In this document: piece by piece, positions 50,422 to 59,307 of the stretch | Position numbering within the stretch: the stretch's first letter is position 1 | Layout of the letters: every line of letters starts with the position of its first letter | Assembly (NCBI GenBank): GCA_037190145.1 | Contig: JBBCJU010000007.1 | Coordinates: 62,001 to 126,000 of the forward strand | DNA: 64,000 nt | Reading direction: 5' to 3' | DNA from: 55-13 sp037190145 | GTDB taxonomy: Bacteria > Armatimonadota > Fimbriimonadia > Fimbriimonadales > Fimbriimonadaceae | Translations under genes and position numbers: made by a program | Notes under the pieces: model-generated | Told to the model about the DNA's origin: nothing | Database searches by the model: none | Seen by the model: only the letters and a program-made list of their open reading frames with translations

Positions 50422-50856
50422 TTAACGCAGTATCCAACGGGCGATGCCTCTCCGCTCCATTTTTTCCAAGGCAGAGCGGAGGTGAATTTGTTTCTGTGCC
50501 GGTTCATCAGGCCAGCTATCCCATAACGATATAGCCAGCGAGGGTGCTATAGAAAGGTATATAGCGATAGTGAAGAGGACGAATGGCCAGAAAGAGGGAC
50601 GTACCCAAGTGCCCTCCACCGCTTCGCGGCGTAAGCGGCTAAGTCTTAATGTCCAAAAAGATGCTACCAAGCTTGCAGCGGCCGCAGCGACTAGAACGAT
50701 CAAGACTGTCCATGCGAAAGAACCAGTCGGCGACAATTTGTAAGTGGCGAGCATGCCGTAGATAGCGATGCTCAAAGTGAACGGAGCAGCTAAGATAAAG
50801 GCAATCCCTACCCAGAGAGCAGGTTGAACAAGGATTCTTAATGCTTGGTTTCTCAC
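50422..50856 (-). CDS. Small membrane protein of unknown function
   Basis: 144 residues with three hydrophobic helices: about 12-34 (LWVGIAFILAAPFTLSIAIYG), 46-66 (AWTVLIVLVAAAAASLVASF) and 84-106 (FWPFVLFTIAIYLSIAPSLAI). No recognised motif. The start overlaps the upstream gene's stop by 4 nt. Probably interacts with the 50853 protein. Confidence 0.6.
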   Translation of the reverse strand: MRNQALRILVQPALWVGIAFILAAPFTLSIAIYGMLATYKLSPTGSFAWTVLIVLVAAAAASLVASFWTLRLSRLRREAVEGTWVRPSFWPFVLFTIAIYLSIAPSLAISLWDSWPDEPAQKQIHLRSALEKMERRGIARWILR

Positions 50857-52022
50857 ACCTGCCCTTTCGAGACTTCACTATTGGCCCTGCTCCGGCGTTC
50901 CGCTAGTTTGTCGAATACCGTCATCGAAGACACGCCACCTAAAGCTGCAAGCAGTAATATCGAGATACCAAATTGTGGCTGGTTTAGGGCTGCAATCACA
51001 TAGCATCCCAATGCAAATCCGATCAACGATATTGTCATCGCCACGATGTATCCCGGACGTTTCAGGGCAGCCGTTTGACGATCGGCCGCTTTCATGGCCT
51101 CGACCGATGTGCCAAACAACTGGGCCTCAATAGTCTGCGTCTTTCTCGACACAAAACCCAACAAAAAGGTAAGGAACAACATGCCAAGGCTAAGAAATGA
51201 CAATCCCTGAGATGTGCCAAACCAGAGGTCTGAAAACACATCTAGACACCCGGCACCAAAAAGATAAACAACTATTGGAAGATGCAAACCGATCGCAAGA
51301 CCTAGGCTGCCATAGATGGTGTTCGTATAGCTTTGCTTTCTATCTTCGAGAGTTTTAGTTTCATCGATGGCCTGCTTTATTGCCTTCCGGATTCCCCCAT
51401 GAATTGCAAGGAAAGGCCAAAGTACAAACAAGATCAACAAGAGCTGGTCCACCAAGGTCACTCGCTCAGAAACTTTTATGGTCGTTAAGTCGGACGCGTT
51501 GTAATAAGCCCAGCGCCTTTTCGAATTTTGACGCGATCCAACACCACTCTCCACGGCGTGAAGGGGAGTTCTAAGAAGAATGTTCGGCGAGTATCCACTA
51601 CCCCTCATCTCGTCTCTAAAAGCAGACATCTTTAGTTGACTCTTAGCCGAGGTCTTTAACCAGCCCGCAGTCGTATCATCGGTATCGAAAATCCACAGGC
51701 CCCGCTCACTTGCCGAGGTGATAACAAGCTCTTTGCCATACGCGGACTTGATGGCCTTATCAATAGCATTACCGAGCTTCTGTTGATCATCACGCGGATG
51801 CCCAACACAAAAGAAATCTAGTCGAGTTGGGCCTAGACTGAAGAAGATAAAGGGTTGCTTCAACTTTGGGATTCCGCTGGGCAATCCTTGCTCACCGGCG
51901 TATTGAAAAATCCGATCTCTAGCTTCTGTGAACAATGGCTTGTCGGCCGTTACGATGGAAGCATTGCTGTAGCAGAGCGTCACTATCAACCCTACAACAC
52001 AAGCAACGGTTCGATTTACCAT
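50853..52022 (-). CDS. Membrane protein with an exported N-terminal domain, unknown function
   Basis: 389 residues. Signal-like helix (TVACVVGLIVTLCYSNASI) leads into a soluble domain up to about residue 190 (RIFQYAGEQGLPSG, LGPTRLDFFCVGHPRDDQQK) and then about five membrane helices (VDQLLLILFVLWPFLAIHG, NTIYGSLGLAIGLHLPIVVY and so on). A helix-rich linker TQTIEAQLFGTSVEAMKAADRQTAA lies before the last two helices. Family unknown. Coupled to the small membrane protein after it. Confidence 0.6.
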   Translation of the reverse strand: MVNRTVACVVGLIVTLCYSNASIVTADKPLFTEARDRIFQYAGEQGLPSGIPKLKQPFIFFSLGPTRLDFFCVGHPRDDQQKLGNAIDKAIKSAYGKELVITSASERGLWIFDTDDTTAGWLKTSAKSQLKMSAFRDEMRGSGYSPNILLRTPLHAVESGVGSRQNSKRRWAYYNASDLTTIKVSERVTLVDQLLLILFVLWPFLAIHGGIRKAIKQAIDETKTLEDRKQSYTNTIYGSLGLAIGLHLPIVVYLFGAGCLDVFSDLWFGTSQGLSFLSLGMLFLTFLLGFVSRKTQTIEAQLFGTSVEAMKAADRQTAALKRPGYIVAMTISLIGFALGCYVIAALNQPQFGISILLLAALGGVSSMTVFDKLAERRSRANSEVSKGQV

Positions 52023-52080
52023 GTGAGTTTAGTCATTATAGGCTACGAATATAGGATGATCAGCGCGCTATGTTATCGCA

Positions 52081-52125
52081 AAAAACAAAAAAGCCCGCCG
52101 ATCCTTAGGAGGATCAGCGGGCTTT
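52081..52125 (-). terminator. Rho-independent terminator of the rpmG-rpmF operon
   Basis: On the minus strand AAAGCCCGC-TGATCC pairs with GGATC-GGCGGGCTTT (52090-52125) and is followed by six Ts. It lies 12 bp past the rpmF stop at 52137. Confidence 0.88.
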
Positions 52126-52136
52126 GAATACAGCGG

Positions 52137-52319
52137 TTAGTCTTTGAAGCCTGGAAGGCGTCGACCCTTGTAGTAACCATCTGGAGTCGCCATGCTGCGG
52201 AGCTTATATTGCTCGCCGCCGACTTGCTTGTTAAGCTCAATCTCCGGAAGAACGCCTTTGTAGTTCGTTCGTCGCAGAGCGGTTCTTTGGTGGCTAAATC
52301 TTCTCTTGGGGTTTGGCAT
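52137..52319 (-). CDS. rpmF: Ribosomal protein L32 (zinc-ligand-free form)
   Basis: 60 residues. MPNPKRRFSHQRTALRRTN is the N-terminal L32 signature. The usual four Cys of the C-terminal zinc ribbon are absent; instead the C-terminus is GYYKGRRLPGFKD, keeping the 'GYYKGR' end. This is a C-minus L32. It lies 1 nt after rpmG and shares its terminator. The very basic N-terminus supports the call. Confidence 0.85.
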   Translation of the reverse strand: MPNPKRRFSHQRTALRRTNYKGVLPEIELNKQVGGEQYKLRSMATPDGYYKGRRLPGFKD

Positions 52320-52320
52320 C

Positions 52321-52488
52321 TTACTTCTTCTCCCGGTGCAACGTATGCTTACGTAGGTTCGGGTTGTACTTCATGATCTCCAAGCGATCAGTTGTGTTTC
52401 GCTTGTTCTTAGTAGTGGTGTAATAGTTCTTTCCGTCTTCCGTGCACACCACGCGGATAATTTCTCGGGCTTCCGATTTCTTTGCCAT
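52321..52488 (-). CDS. rpmG: Ribosomal protein L33 (zinc-ligand-free form)
   Basis: 55 residues: MAKKSEAREIIRVVC, then YYTTTKNKRNTTDRLEIMKY and PNLRKHTLHREKK. The family signature 'YxTTKNKRNTxxRLExxKYxPxxxKHTxHxExK' is intact. It has only one Cys where C-plus L33 has four, so it is the zinc-free paralogue. It is too short for most ORF lists, but the sequence is unambiguous. Start ATG 52488 with AGAGGA nearby. First gene of the rpmG-rpmF operon. Confidence 0.95.
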   Translation of the reverse strand: MAKKSEAREIIRVVCTEDGKNYYTTTKNKRNTTDRLEIMKYNPNLRKHTLHREKK

Positions 52489-52687
52489 TGCGGTCCTCTG
52501 CTGGCCGACGAAGAAACAGACACCGTCCAGACAGCCTTGAGATTATGCACGAGATGGATGATGAATATCAAGCCTGGGACTAAAGCCAAGTCCTTCCTCG
52601 CTATCTATCGAGTCCTATTGCTCCTAAATGAACGCTTGATAGGGTTAAGTGCCATCCGTAGGCATTGATGGTGTAAGACCTAAGGCG

Positions 52688-53323
52688 CTACTCTCCTCTC
52701 AACATATCTGCGGCAGCATTAAAACGCAAACCAACGGTGACCGGTAAGACATTTGAACCATCATTCCGATACAGATTGATGGTGATCGGATATCTGCCGC
52801 CTTCAGGCGAAACATCATTCACAACGATATTCTTCCTTCCAATGGTTTTCCCATCTTTATCCTTGAACACCGCATAGAGATTGAGAACTACGTTGTCTCT
52901 TGGAGGGCGACCTTGAACCATGATGCTGTTTCTTTCGATGTCTATCTCGCCCTGCATATCCCACTTGTCCTTTGGACGGACGAAGTCTCGCACTCTAATT
53001 TTTGAATCGGAATTGGCAACCAATAGCCAAACGGAGGTGTCGCCATCTACGGGAATGATGGTGTCCGCATTGTCTTGAAAAACAGACTTGGCAGGAGTTG
53101 GCATGGTTATCGTGGCGACTCGATCCGTTGGAGTTCTTTTCTGGATTTCTAGTTGAGCACCCAATGCTTGGGATATATCTGCCAGGGGAACCATATCTTT
53201 GCCATCTACCACACGACCAAGTACCTCGCTTTCAGTTCCGGCAACCTTGATGGTGAGAGTGGGAGCCTGTAGGCTGGCAGCTCCTGCGACACTTACTAGC
53301 GAAAGCAAAATCCAAGACTTCAT
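52688..53323 (-). CDS. Exported protein with a copper-amine-oxidase-N-like domain
   Basis: 211 residues with a signal peptide (WILLSLVSVAGAASLQA). Residues 20-100 (TLTIKVAGTESEVLGRVVDG, DMVPLADISQALGAQLEI) resemble the copper amine oxidase N-terminal-type beta domain often found in secreted proteins of Firmicutes and Armatimonadota. The second half (NVVLNLYAVFKDKDGKTIGR, GGRYPITINLYRNDG) is an unrecognised beta domain. No catalytic signature. It lies upstream of tRNA-Leu on the opposite strand. Confidence 0.6.
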   Translation of the reverse strand: MKSWILLSLVSVAGAASLQAPTLTIKVAGTESEVLGRVVDGKDMVPLADISQALGAQLEIQKRTPTDRVATITMPTPAKSVFQDNADTIIPVDGDTSVWLLVANSDSKIRVRDFVRPKDKWDMQGEIDIERNSIMVQGRPPRDNVVLNLYAVFKDKDGKTIGRKNIVVNDVSPEGGRYPITINLYRNDGSNVLPVTVGLRFNAAADMLRGE

Positions 53324-53404
53324 GGTAGTGAAAACGGACGAACCTCCCGGTGGTTCCGTTAATCTTGTTTATACACCCGACGAGGTATCCTATGTGCTCT
53401 GTGC

Positions 53405-53490
53405 GCCCGGGTGGTGGAATGGTAGACACAGGGGACTTAAAATCCCTCGCCTTTAAAAGCGTGCGAGTTCGACTCTCGCCCCGGGCACCA
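53405..53490 (+). tRNA. tRNA-Leu (anticodon UAA)
   Basis: 86 nt with an encoded CCA end. Acceptor stem GCCCGGG (53405-53411) pairs with CCCGGGC before ACCA. Anticodon loop CTTAAAA gives TAA (reads UUA). A long variable arm (CGCCTTTAAAAGCG) is typical of tRNA-Leu. T arm GCGAG/CTCGC around TTCGACT. Confidence 0.97.
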
Positions 53491-53551
53491 GACTTGTTTT
53501 GATTGACAGCTAGGAGGTTTACCAACTTGTTGTCGAGTAGGTTTCTTAAAC

Positions 53552-53557
53552 TAAACT
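53552..53557 (+). promoter_or_regulatory. -10 box TAAACT, 7 nt before galE
   Basis: TAAACT with TTGTCG (53530-53535) 16 bp upstream as -35. It should start the exopolysaccharide operon with a leaderless or near-leaderless transcript. Confidence 0.5.
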
Positions 53558-53564
53558 AGAGCAT

Positions 53565-54536
53565 ATGTCTTCTATTCTTGTGACTGGGGGAGCAGGCTAT
53601 ATTGGCAGCCACACCTGCAAGGCCCTCTTGTCAAACGGATTTACCCCCATTGCCTTTGACAATATGTTTCGTGGCAATCGATGGGCGGTGAAGTACGGCC
53701 CCCTCATTGAAGCCGACATTCGGGACGGAGAGGCTGTTCGAGCGGCTATTCGCGAACACAAGGTAGAGGCAATCATTCATTTTGCGGCACTTGCTTATGT
53801 AGGCGAGTCTGTACAAGACCCTGGTGGCTACTTTTCTAATAATGTGGACGGCTTGCGAAGCGTTGTACAGGTCGCGGCGGAGGAAGGCGTAGATAAAGTC
53901 GTCTTTTCATCTAGTTGCGCCACCTATGGCAACCCTGAGTCTGTCCCTATAAAAGAAGATAGCAAGCAAGATCCCGTAAGCCCTTATGGCGACACAAAGC
54001 TGATCGGCGAACGTCTTCTGAAATGGTTTGGAGAAGGTTGTGGTACACGCTCGGTCGCCCTACGTTACTTCAATGCCTCTGGCGCTGATCCTGATGGAGA
54101 ATTGGGTGAGGAACATGACCCGGAAACCCATCTGATTCCAGCCGCTATTCTTGCCGCGATGGGACGAAGGGGCTCAATGGATCTCTATGGAACGGACTAC
54201 CCTACTCGCGACGGGACTGCAGAAAGGGATTATGTACACGTTGCCGACTTGGCTTCGGCACATGTAAAGTCGGTGCAGTATTTGCTTGATGGCGGTCAGT
54301 CTGCAGCAGTGAATCTGGGTAGTGGTACTGGAAATACAGTTAGAGAAGTGCTCTCGATGATTGAGTCGGTAGGCGGTCAGGCCGTTCCGTATATCGAGAA
54401 GCCGCGTCGAGCAGGAGACGCCATTGCTTTGTATGCAGCCGCAGACTTGGCACGAACCTTGCTTAATTGGGAAGCAAACCACAGCGATTTGCAGAACATA
54501 TGCGAAACCGCATGGCGTTGGCACGCATCACGATAA
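53565..54536 (+). CDS. galE: UDP-glucose 4-epimerase
   Basis: 323 residues, extended SDR. NAD-binding TGGAGYIGSHTCKALL (residues 7-22), catalytic Tyr in YGDTKLIGERLL (the YxxxK motif, about 145-149), VALRYFNASGADPDGELGEEHDP and RDYVHVADLASAHV are GalE signatures. It interconverts UDP-glucose and UDP-galactose, feeding glycan building blocks. It is the first gene of the nine-gene exopolysaccharide operon, which runs to 62945. Confidence 0.94.
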   Translation: MSSILVTGGAGYIGSHTCKALLSNGFTPIAFDNMFRGNRWAVKYGPLIEADIRDGEAVRAAIREHKVEAIIHFAALAYVGESVQDPGGYFSNNVDGLRSVVQVAAEEGVDKVVFSSSCATYGNPESVPIKEDSKQDPVSPYGDTKLIGERLLKWFGEGCGTRSVALRYFNASGADPDGELGEEHDPETHLIPAAILAAMGRRGSMDLYGTDYPTRDGTAERDYVHVADLASAHVKSVQYLLDGGQSAAVNLGSGTGNTVREVLSMIESVGGQAVPYIEKPRRAGDAIALYAAADLARTLLNWEANHSDLQNICETAWRWHASR

Positions 54537-54549
54537 CTAGGTTCTAGAA

Positions 54550-55566
54550 ATGGAAAGAGTAGCTCACATAGTCCCAACCGTTCCCCCGGAGTTTAACGGG
54601 CTTGGCGACTATTGCTACCAGTTGTGGAAACACTGGCCTGAACCTAAACCTGAGTGGCATGTGCTAGCAACAAGAATCCCTGAAGGAGCACGTGAGCATT
54701 GGCCCGAAGCAAGGCTGATCGAATTCCAATGCAATGCTGAAAGCTTGCTAGCTTCACTCAGGGAAAGTGGAGCCCAACAGGTCGTGCTCCACTATGTTCC
54801 GCATGCCTACCATCCAAAAGGGATACCTCAATGGCTGCCTCGTGCCCTTACTGATTGGAAGCAGGCTGATAACGCTCAACTTTCAGTTGTCTTTCATGAA
54901 CTCTATGCTACTGCTCCTCTCTGGAGAATAACGGGGTGGTTAACCCCAACCGCAAAAGCCATTCTAAGAAAGGTTGTTTCTTTAACCAACAAGTGGTCTA
55001 CAAGCACATCTTTATACTTTGATCAGTTAGTAAATGTTGGCGGTGCTTCGCCGACCGATGGCCTATTGTTACCAGTGGGGCCAAATATCGAGCCCGACAA
55101 CTTCGACCAAGCAACGCAGATTAAAGGACGATTTGTAGTTTTCGGTTCAGCAAGCACTCGGTCCTTGGCGTTACGCTTACACGAATCTCTACTTCGCAAT
55201 GTCAAAGAATCAGGAAAAATCACCTCACTACTATTTGTCGGCTCACGTCCGTCAACTGAGCAAAGAAAGGAAACCTTTGACTACCTAACGCAATTGGGCT
55301 TAATTGGACTACTAGAGGAGCACTATGATCTATCCATAAAGGATGCTTCTACTTGCCTAAGCTCTGGGGAGTATGCCCTCATGGCTACGGATATACCGAG
55401 AAAAGGTAAATCTGGAGTCTATGCCTCCTGTAAGGCCCATGGACTGAAATGTATATTCCCTGGTGAAACTCAGATCGAGGTTCTCACCTGCAATGAAGAC
55501 CCACTCCTTACCTGGAACTACATCACCGACCAAGCTAAGAGCCATTTCTGTGGGGCATGTACTTGA
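54550..55566 (+). CDS. Glycosyltransferase-like protein, GT-B type
   Basis: 338 residues. The N-terminal Rossmann-like half (VPPEFNGLGDYCYQLWKHW, LHYVPHAYHPKGIPQWLPRAL and VVFHELYATAPLWR) resembles GT4 enzymes where the first motif is 'GLGDYxxxLxxxW'. The C-terminal donor half is short and lacks the usual EGFG/GxxxxE motif, so activity is not certain; it might be a helper or have lost activity. Start 14 nt past galE. Overlaps the acyltransferase by 10 nt. Confidence 0.62.
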   Translation: MERVAHIVPTVPPEFNGLGDYCYQLWKHWPEPKPEWHVLATRIPEGAREHWPEARLIEFQCNAESLLASLRESGAQQVVLHYVPHAYHPKGIPQWLPRALTDWKQADNAQLSVVFHELYATAPLWRITGWLTPTAKAILRKVVSLTNKWSTSTSLYFDQLVNVGGASPTDGLLLPVGPNIEPDNFDQATQIKGRFVVFGSASTRSLALRLHESLLRNVKESGKITSLLFVGSRPSTEQRKETFDYLTQLGLIGLLEEHYDLSIKDASTCLSSGEYALMATDIPRKGKSGVYASCKAHGLKCIFPGETQIEVLTCNEDPLLTWNYITDQAKSHFCGACT

Positions 55567-56738
55567 AAGACAAACCCAAGATTCCAAAACTGTCAGATAG
55601 AGCTTCCGCACACCTTGACATGATCCGTGCAATAGCTGCGATCTTAGTTTTAGTGGGGCATGCGCGAGCCCTGTTTCTGGTGGATTTTGATGAAGTACAG
55701 TCCCCAACAATCTTTACAAAACTTTTCTATGCAGTGACAGGACTGGGCCATCAGGCCGTTATGGTCTTCTTTGTTTTAAGCGGATTTCTGATCACGCGAA
55801 GCATTCGCCAAAACATTACACGAGGATGGTCGTGGCGTACATATAGTGCTAATCGTCTCATCCGCCTCTATGTTGTGCTTGTACCCGCCATAGCCATAGG
55901 GGCCTGTTTGGATCTCGCTGGCATCTACTATTTCGGCACATCCGGAATATATGGTGGTAACAACTACGCTCTAATTATAAAGGATGCCGTGGGAAATTCT
56001 CTTTCCCTTCGCGACGCCTTTATCAACTTGGCTTTCCTTCAAGGCATTGCTGGTCCAACATTTGGATCCAATGGGCCTCTTTGGAGTCTAAGTTATGAGT
56101 TTTGGTATTACGTCCTTTTTCCTCTTCTTATCATCCCTGTCTTCACTCGATCATCGAAGAGTTCCAAGCTAATCAGCATTGCTTTGGCCGTAGTAATTGC
56201 ATTCCTTATCAAAGGACCCATCCTTACCTACTTCTCTATCTGGATGTTAGGGGCAACTATAGCTTTCATTCCACCTTTTACAGCCACTAAGGCGACCGCA
56301 TTAACTTGTCTATCAGCGGCAATACTTATAGCTTGCATCCTCATATCGCGAATGCGATCACAGATGTCATTCGGCAACGATCTTTTAGTGGCCGTTTCTT
56401 TTTCAATGTTTATACTAGGACTAATCAACCTAGGAGACAGGAAATTATCCAACACTTACGAAAGAGCAGCCAAATCTCTATCGAGTGTTTCCTATACACT
56501 TTATTTAGTACATCTACCTCTCCTTGTTATCCTTAATGCATTTCTAATTGGACAGGATAAACGGTGGATGCCTGCACTGAGCACAATATCAATCGTTGCC
56601 TTTCTTTGTGTTGCAAGCATCTCTTACGCATATTTGATCGCTTTCTTTACAGAGTATCGAACAGAGACAATTCGGCAAAAACTAGGCACCTTTCCAAGAC
56701 AGCCACCAACTATGGAGTTAACGGATGTCAAGGTTTAG
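55557..56738 (+). CDS. Acyltransferase 3 family membrane protein (OafA/YrhL-like)
   Basis: 393 residues with about ten membrane helices. Signature blocks: SAHLDMIRAIAAILVLVGHARALF at the N-terminus (with the functional His and Arg), MVFFVLSGFLITRSI, and PLWSLSYEFWYYVLFP. Members transfer acetyl or other acyl groups onto surface glycans. AT-rich codon use, stronger than for the flanking galE. Second membrane component of the operon besides the polymerase. Confidence 0.9.
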   Translation: MYLKDKPKIPKLSDRASAHLDMIRAIAAILVLVGHARALFLVDFDEVQSPTIFTKLFYAVTGLGHQAVMVFFVLSGFLITRSIRQNITRGWSWRTYSANRLIRLYVVLVPAIAIGACLDLAGIYYFGTSGIYGGNNYALIIKDAVGNSLSLRDAFINLAFLQGIAGPTFGSNGPLWSLSYEFWYYVLFPLLIIPVFTRSSKSSKLISIALAVVIAFLIKGPILTYFSIWMLGATIAFIPPFTATKATALTCLSAAILIACILISRMRSQMSFGNDLLVAVSFSMFILGLINLGDRKLSNTYERAAKSLSSVSYTLYLVHLPLLVILNAFLIGQDKRWMPALSTISIVAFLCVASISYAYLIAFFTEYRTETIRQKLGTFPRQPPTMELTDVKV

Positions 56739-56764
56739 CCATCCTCCAGCATCAAGAGGTAGTA

Positions 56765-57991
56765 GTGAACATTCTTCTTAGCCATCCAACGGGCAATAGA
56801 AATGTTCGCCAAGCTCTGCAAGCTTTTCAGGATATTAATTCCCTGAATAGTTTTTACACCACAGTATCTTTAAGAAATCGCCTTTTAACCCAGTTATTAC
56901 CTCCCCCAATCCGTGGTCAGTTCATGCGCCGTAGCTACGATACATCGCTAGCAAAGCTTACTCATACCCAACCAGTAAGAGAGATCATGCGTTTGGCTTC
57001 AGGAGCATTGGGTTTGCAAAACTTTACTGCCCATGAAACCGGCCCATTTTGTATTGATAAAGTTTGCCAATCACTAGATCTTCTCGTGGCATCAAGACTA
57101 GCAGAAGACGACATTGATGCCGTTTACTGTTATGAGGACACTGCTTTCCACACCTTTCAAGCAGCTAAATCGCTTGGCAAAAAGCGAATCTATGAGCACC
57201 CCGTAGGCTATTGGGGCGATGTTCAAAGCCTTCTTGAACAGGAAAAAGAGCTAAAACCTGAATATTTGCCAGTGATGCGCGGTCTCAAAGACAGTCAGAA
57301 AAAAAGGGAGCGCAAAGATCAGGAGATTGACTTAGCTGATATGATTATAACGCCGAGCACATATTCGGCTCTAAGTCTTGCTTCCAAAGTTGGACCTAGC
57401 AAACCCGTTCGAGTCGTTAACTACGGTGCGCCTGCAGCACTCAAAGAGGTTCCTCAGAATTCTAAAGAACTTTTACAGGTGCTTTTTGTCGGCTCTATAC
57501 AACAACAAAAGGGAATTTCCTATCTTATAGACGGAACTACTCCGGTCTCACGCTCGGTTGATATGCACGTTATAGGCTCGTACATTGAAGGTTGCAAACC
57601 TATTGATGACTGGCTCAACAAAAGCAATTGGGAGCCTTCCCTCCCGCACGCTGATGTTCTCGCAAAGATGGCTCAATGTGAAGTGCTAATTCTTCCATCG
57701 CTTGCTGAAGGGTTCGGGTTAGTCGTTCTTGAAGCCATGTCCCAAGGCATGACCGTTATTGTTTCCGATCATACAGGTGCTGCAGACGTTGTAGAGCACG
57801 GGGTCAATGGATTTATTGTTCCCATCCGTTCTCCCGAAGCAATTTCTCAGCACCTAGAATTATTGGCTTCCGAGCCAGACCGGCTAATGGCGATGCGCGA
57901 AGCCGCACACCAAACCGCGCTTCATCAGACATGGAGTAAGTATCGCAAAGAACTCGTTCGGCACATTATTGACTTTGGGGTCGAAGGTTGA
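56765..57991 (+). CDS. Glycosyltransferase family 4/1
   Basis: 408 residues from a GTG at 56765 (AAGAGG lies 6-9 nt before it). The start is 26 nt past the acyltransferase stop. GT-B fold: N-terminal VVNILLSHPTGNRNVRQAL, C-terminal donor domain LFVGSIQQQKGISYLIDGT and the nucleotide-sugar motif LPSLAEGFGLVVLEAMSQG with Glu pair. It adds a sugar to the lipid-linked repeat unit in the cytoplasm. An upstream in-frame Met at 56564 lies within the acyltransferase gene and is rejected. Confidence 0.88.
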   Translation: MNILLSHPTGNRNVRQALQAFQDINSLNSFYTTVSLRNRLLTQLLPPPIRGQFMRRSYDTSLAKLTHTQPVREIMRLASGALGLQNFTAHETGPFCIDKVCQSLDLLVASRLAEDDIDAVYCYEDTAFHTFQAAKSLGKKRIYEHPVGYWGDVQSLLEQEKELKPEYLPVMRGLKDSQKKRERKDQEIDLADMIITPSTYSALSLASKVGPSKPVRVVNYGAPAALKEVPQNSKELLQVLFVGSIQQQKGISYLIDGTTPVSRSVDMHVIGSYIEGCKPIDDWLNKSNWEPSLPHADVLAKMAQCEVLILPSLAEGFGLVVLEAMSQGMTVIVSDHTGAADVVEHGVNGFIVPIRSPEAISQHLELLASEPDRLMAMREAAHQTALHQTWSKYRKELVRHIIDFGVEG

Positions 57992-59307
57992 CCACTAATT
58001 CGCCCGTTAGTCGTCCGCAATATGTTGGTTCGATCAAGACTATTCGTAGTCTTATTTGGGTTTACTTTTTTCTCCTACTGTTTGAAGGATCTCTCCGTAT
58101 GCTCTTGCCGAGCCTATCAAATGCTCTCCTTGTCGTTCGAGATCCGTTCTTGTTGATTGCGTTCTTGTTAGCGCAGGTTTCGCGGGTGTTTCCCTGGAAT
58201 CGATTTGTAATAATGTTTTGGACACTTGGGTTAATCTCTGTCCTCTTTGGCCTTGCGTTGCTACCGAATGCGCCCCTAGTCATAGCATTTGGATTTAGAG
58301 TCGCATTTTTTCACATACCTCTCATTTTTTTACTACCTAAAGTAATGAATGAGTCAGACGTCATTAAGTTTGGACGTTGGTTTCTTGCTCTCAGCATCCC
58401 AATGGCATTACTAATGGCTCTTCAGTTTGATGCCGGTCCAGATTCATGGCTAAATCGTGGTATCGATATGCAGTTTAAGCAAATAGGATCAGCAGGGGAC
58501 AAGATTCGACCTCCTGGTACATTCACGTTCACAGCAGGTCCAGGCTACTTCTTTGCTTGTACAGTAGCATTTATCTTATATAGTCAGTTTCACAAAGGTA
58601 CATATCCTAAGGTCCTCGTAACTTCCTCGGCAGTAGCTACTTGCATTGCTTTAGCCGTTTCCGGAAGCCGTTTTGCGCTTGGCAATGTGGCTCTTGTTGT
58701 GTTAATGGCTGCTATCGCGGTTGCTTTAGCTAAACCTAAGCAAGTTACTCGTTTTATTCACTTTGTCTTTGTTGTCGGAATCGCACTGCTTATCGCCAGT
58801 CAGTTCTCTATGTTTGGCGAAGGCATGGATGTTTTTAGTAATCGAATCGATCAAGCCAGCAATACTGAAGGGGGCTTTGGAGGATTTGTTGAACGAGCCT
58901 TTGGTTGGTTTACTAACTCCGTCTCGGCAGCGTCAAGGGCAGATGTCGTCGGCGCTGGCCTTGGTATGGGCACCAACGCTGGGTCAGCCATGCTAGTCGG
59001 TAAAGCGACATTCTTACTAGCCGAAGAAGAATGGTCTAGGGTCATTTTGGAGATGGGACCTTACATGGGATTTACTTTCTTAACGATGCGGGTAGGTCTT
59101 GCTGTTTGGATGTTTGTTCGTTGCATAAAAACAGCAAGAGCCGGAACCATGCTACCGGCCTTTCTCTTTGGAGTATGTGGCATGTTGATCATTGTTGGCC
59201 AATGGAGCCCCCCGACAGTACTTGGCTTTACGGTTTTTTCTGGCGGTTTATGTTTAGCCGCAATGAACAAGTCGACGTTAAATACAAGCGGTGAAAACCT
59301 TACTTGA
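57988..59307 (+). CDS. O-antigen ligase/polymerase-like membrane protein
   Basis: 439 residues with 10-12 hydrophobic segments, including YFFLLLFEGSLRML and VALVVLMAAIAVALA. A loop before the last helices has ARADVVGAGLGMGTNAG with SR-type residues typical of Wzy or WaaL proteins. It should polymerise the repeat unit or ligate glycan outside the inner membrane. Starts with TTG inside a TTGA overlap. AT-rich. Confidence 0.75.
   Translation: MTTNSPVSRPQYVGSIKTIRSLIWVYFFLLLFEGSLRMLLPSLSNALLVVRDPFLLIAFLLAQVSRVFPWNRFVIMFWTLGLISVLFGLALLPNAPLVIAFGFRVAFFHIPLIFLLPKVMNESDVIKFGRWFLALSIPMALLMALQFDAGPDSWLNRGIDMQFKQIGSAGDKIRPPGTFTFTAGPGYFFACTVAFILYSQFHKGTYPKVLVTSSAVATCIALAVSGSRFALGNVALVVLMAAIAVALAKPKQVTRFIHFVFVVGIALLIASQFSMFGEGMDVFSNRIDQASNTEGGFGGFVERAFGWFTNSVSAASRADVVGAGLGMGTNAGSAMLVGKATFLLAEEEWSRVILEMGPYMGFTFLTMRVGLAVWMFVRCIKTARAGTMLPAFLFGVCGMLIIVGQWSPPTVLGFTVFSGGLCLAAMNKSTLNTSGENLT

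Noticed and set aside
56564..56764. N-terminal extension of the glycosyltransferase at 56765
   Set aside because: The 67 codons lie inside the acyltransferase gene in another frame. GTG 56765 has a Shine-Dalgarno (AAGAGG) and gives a typical GT N-terminus.
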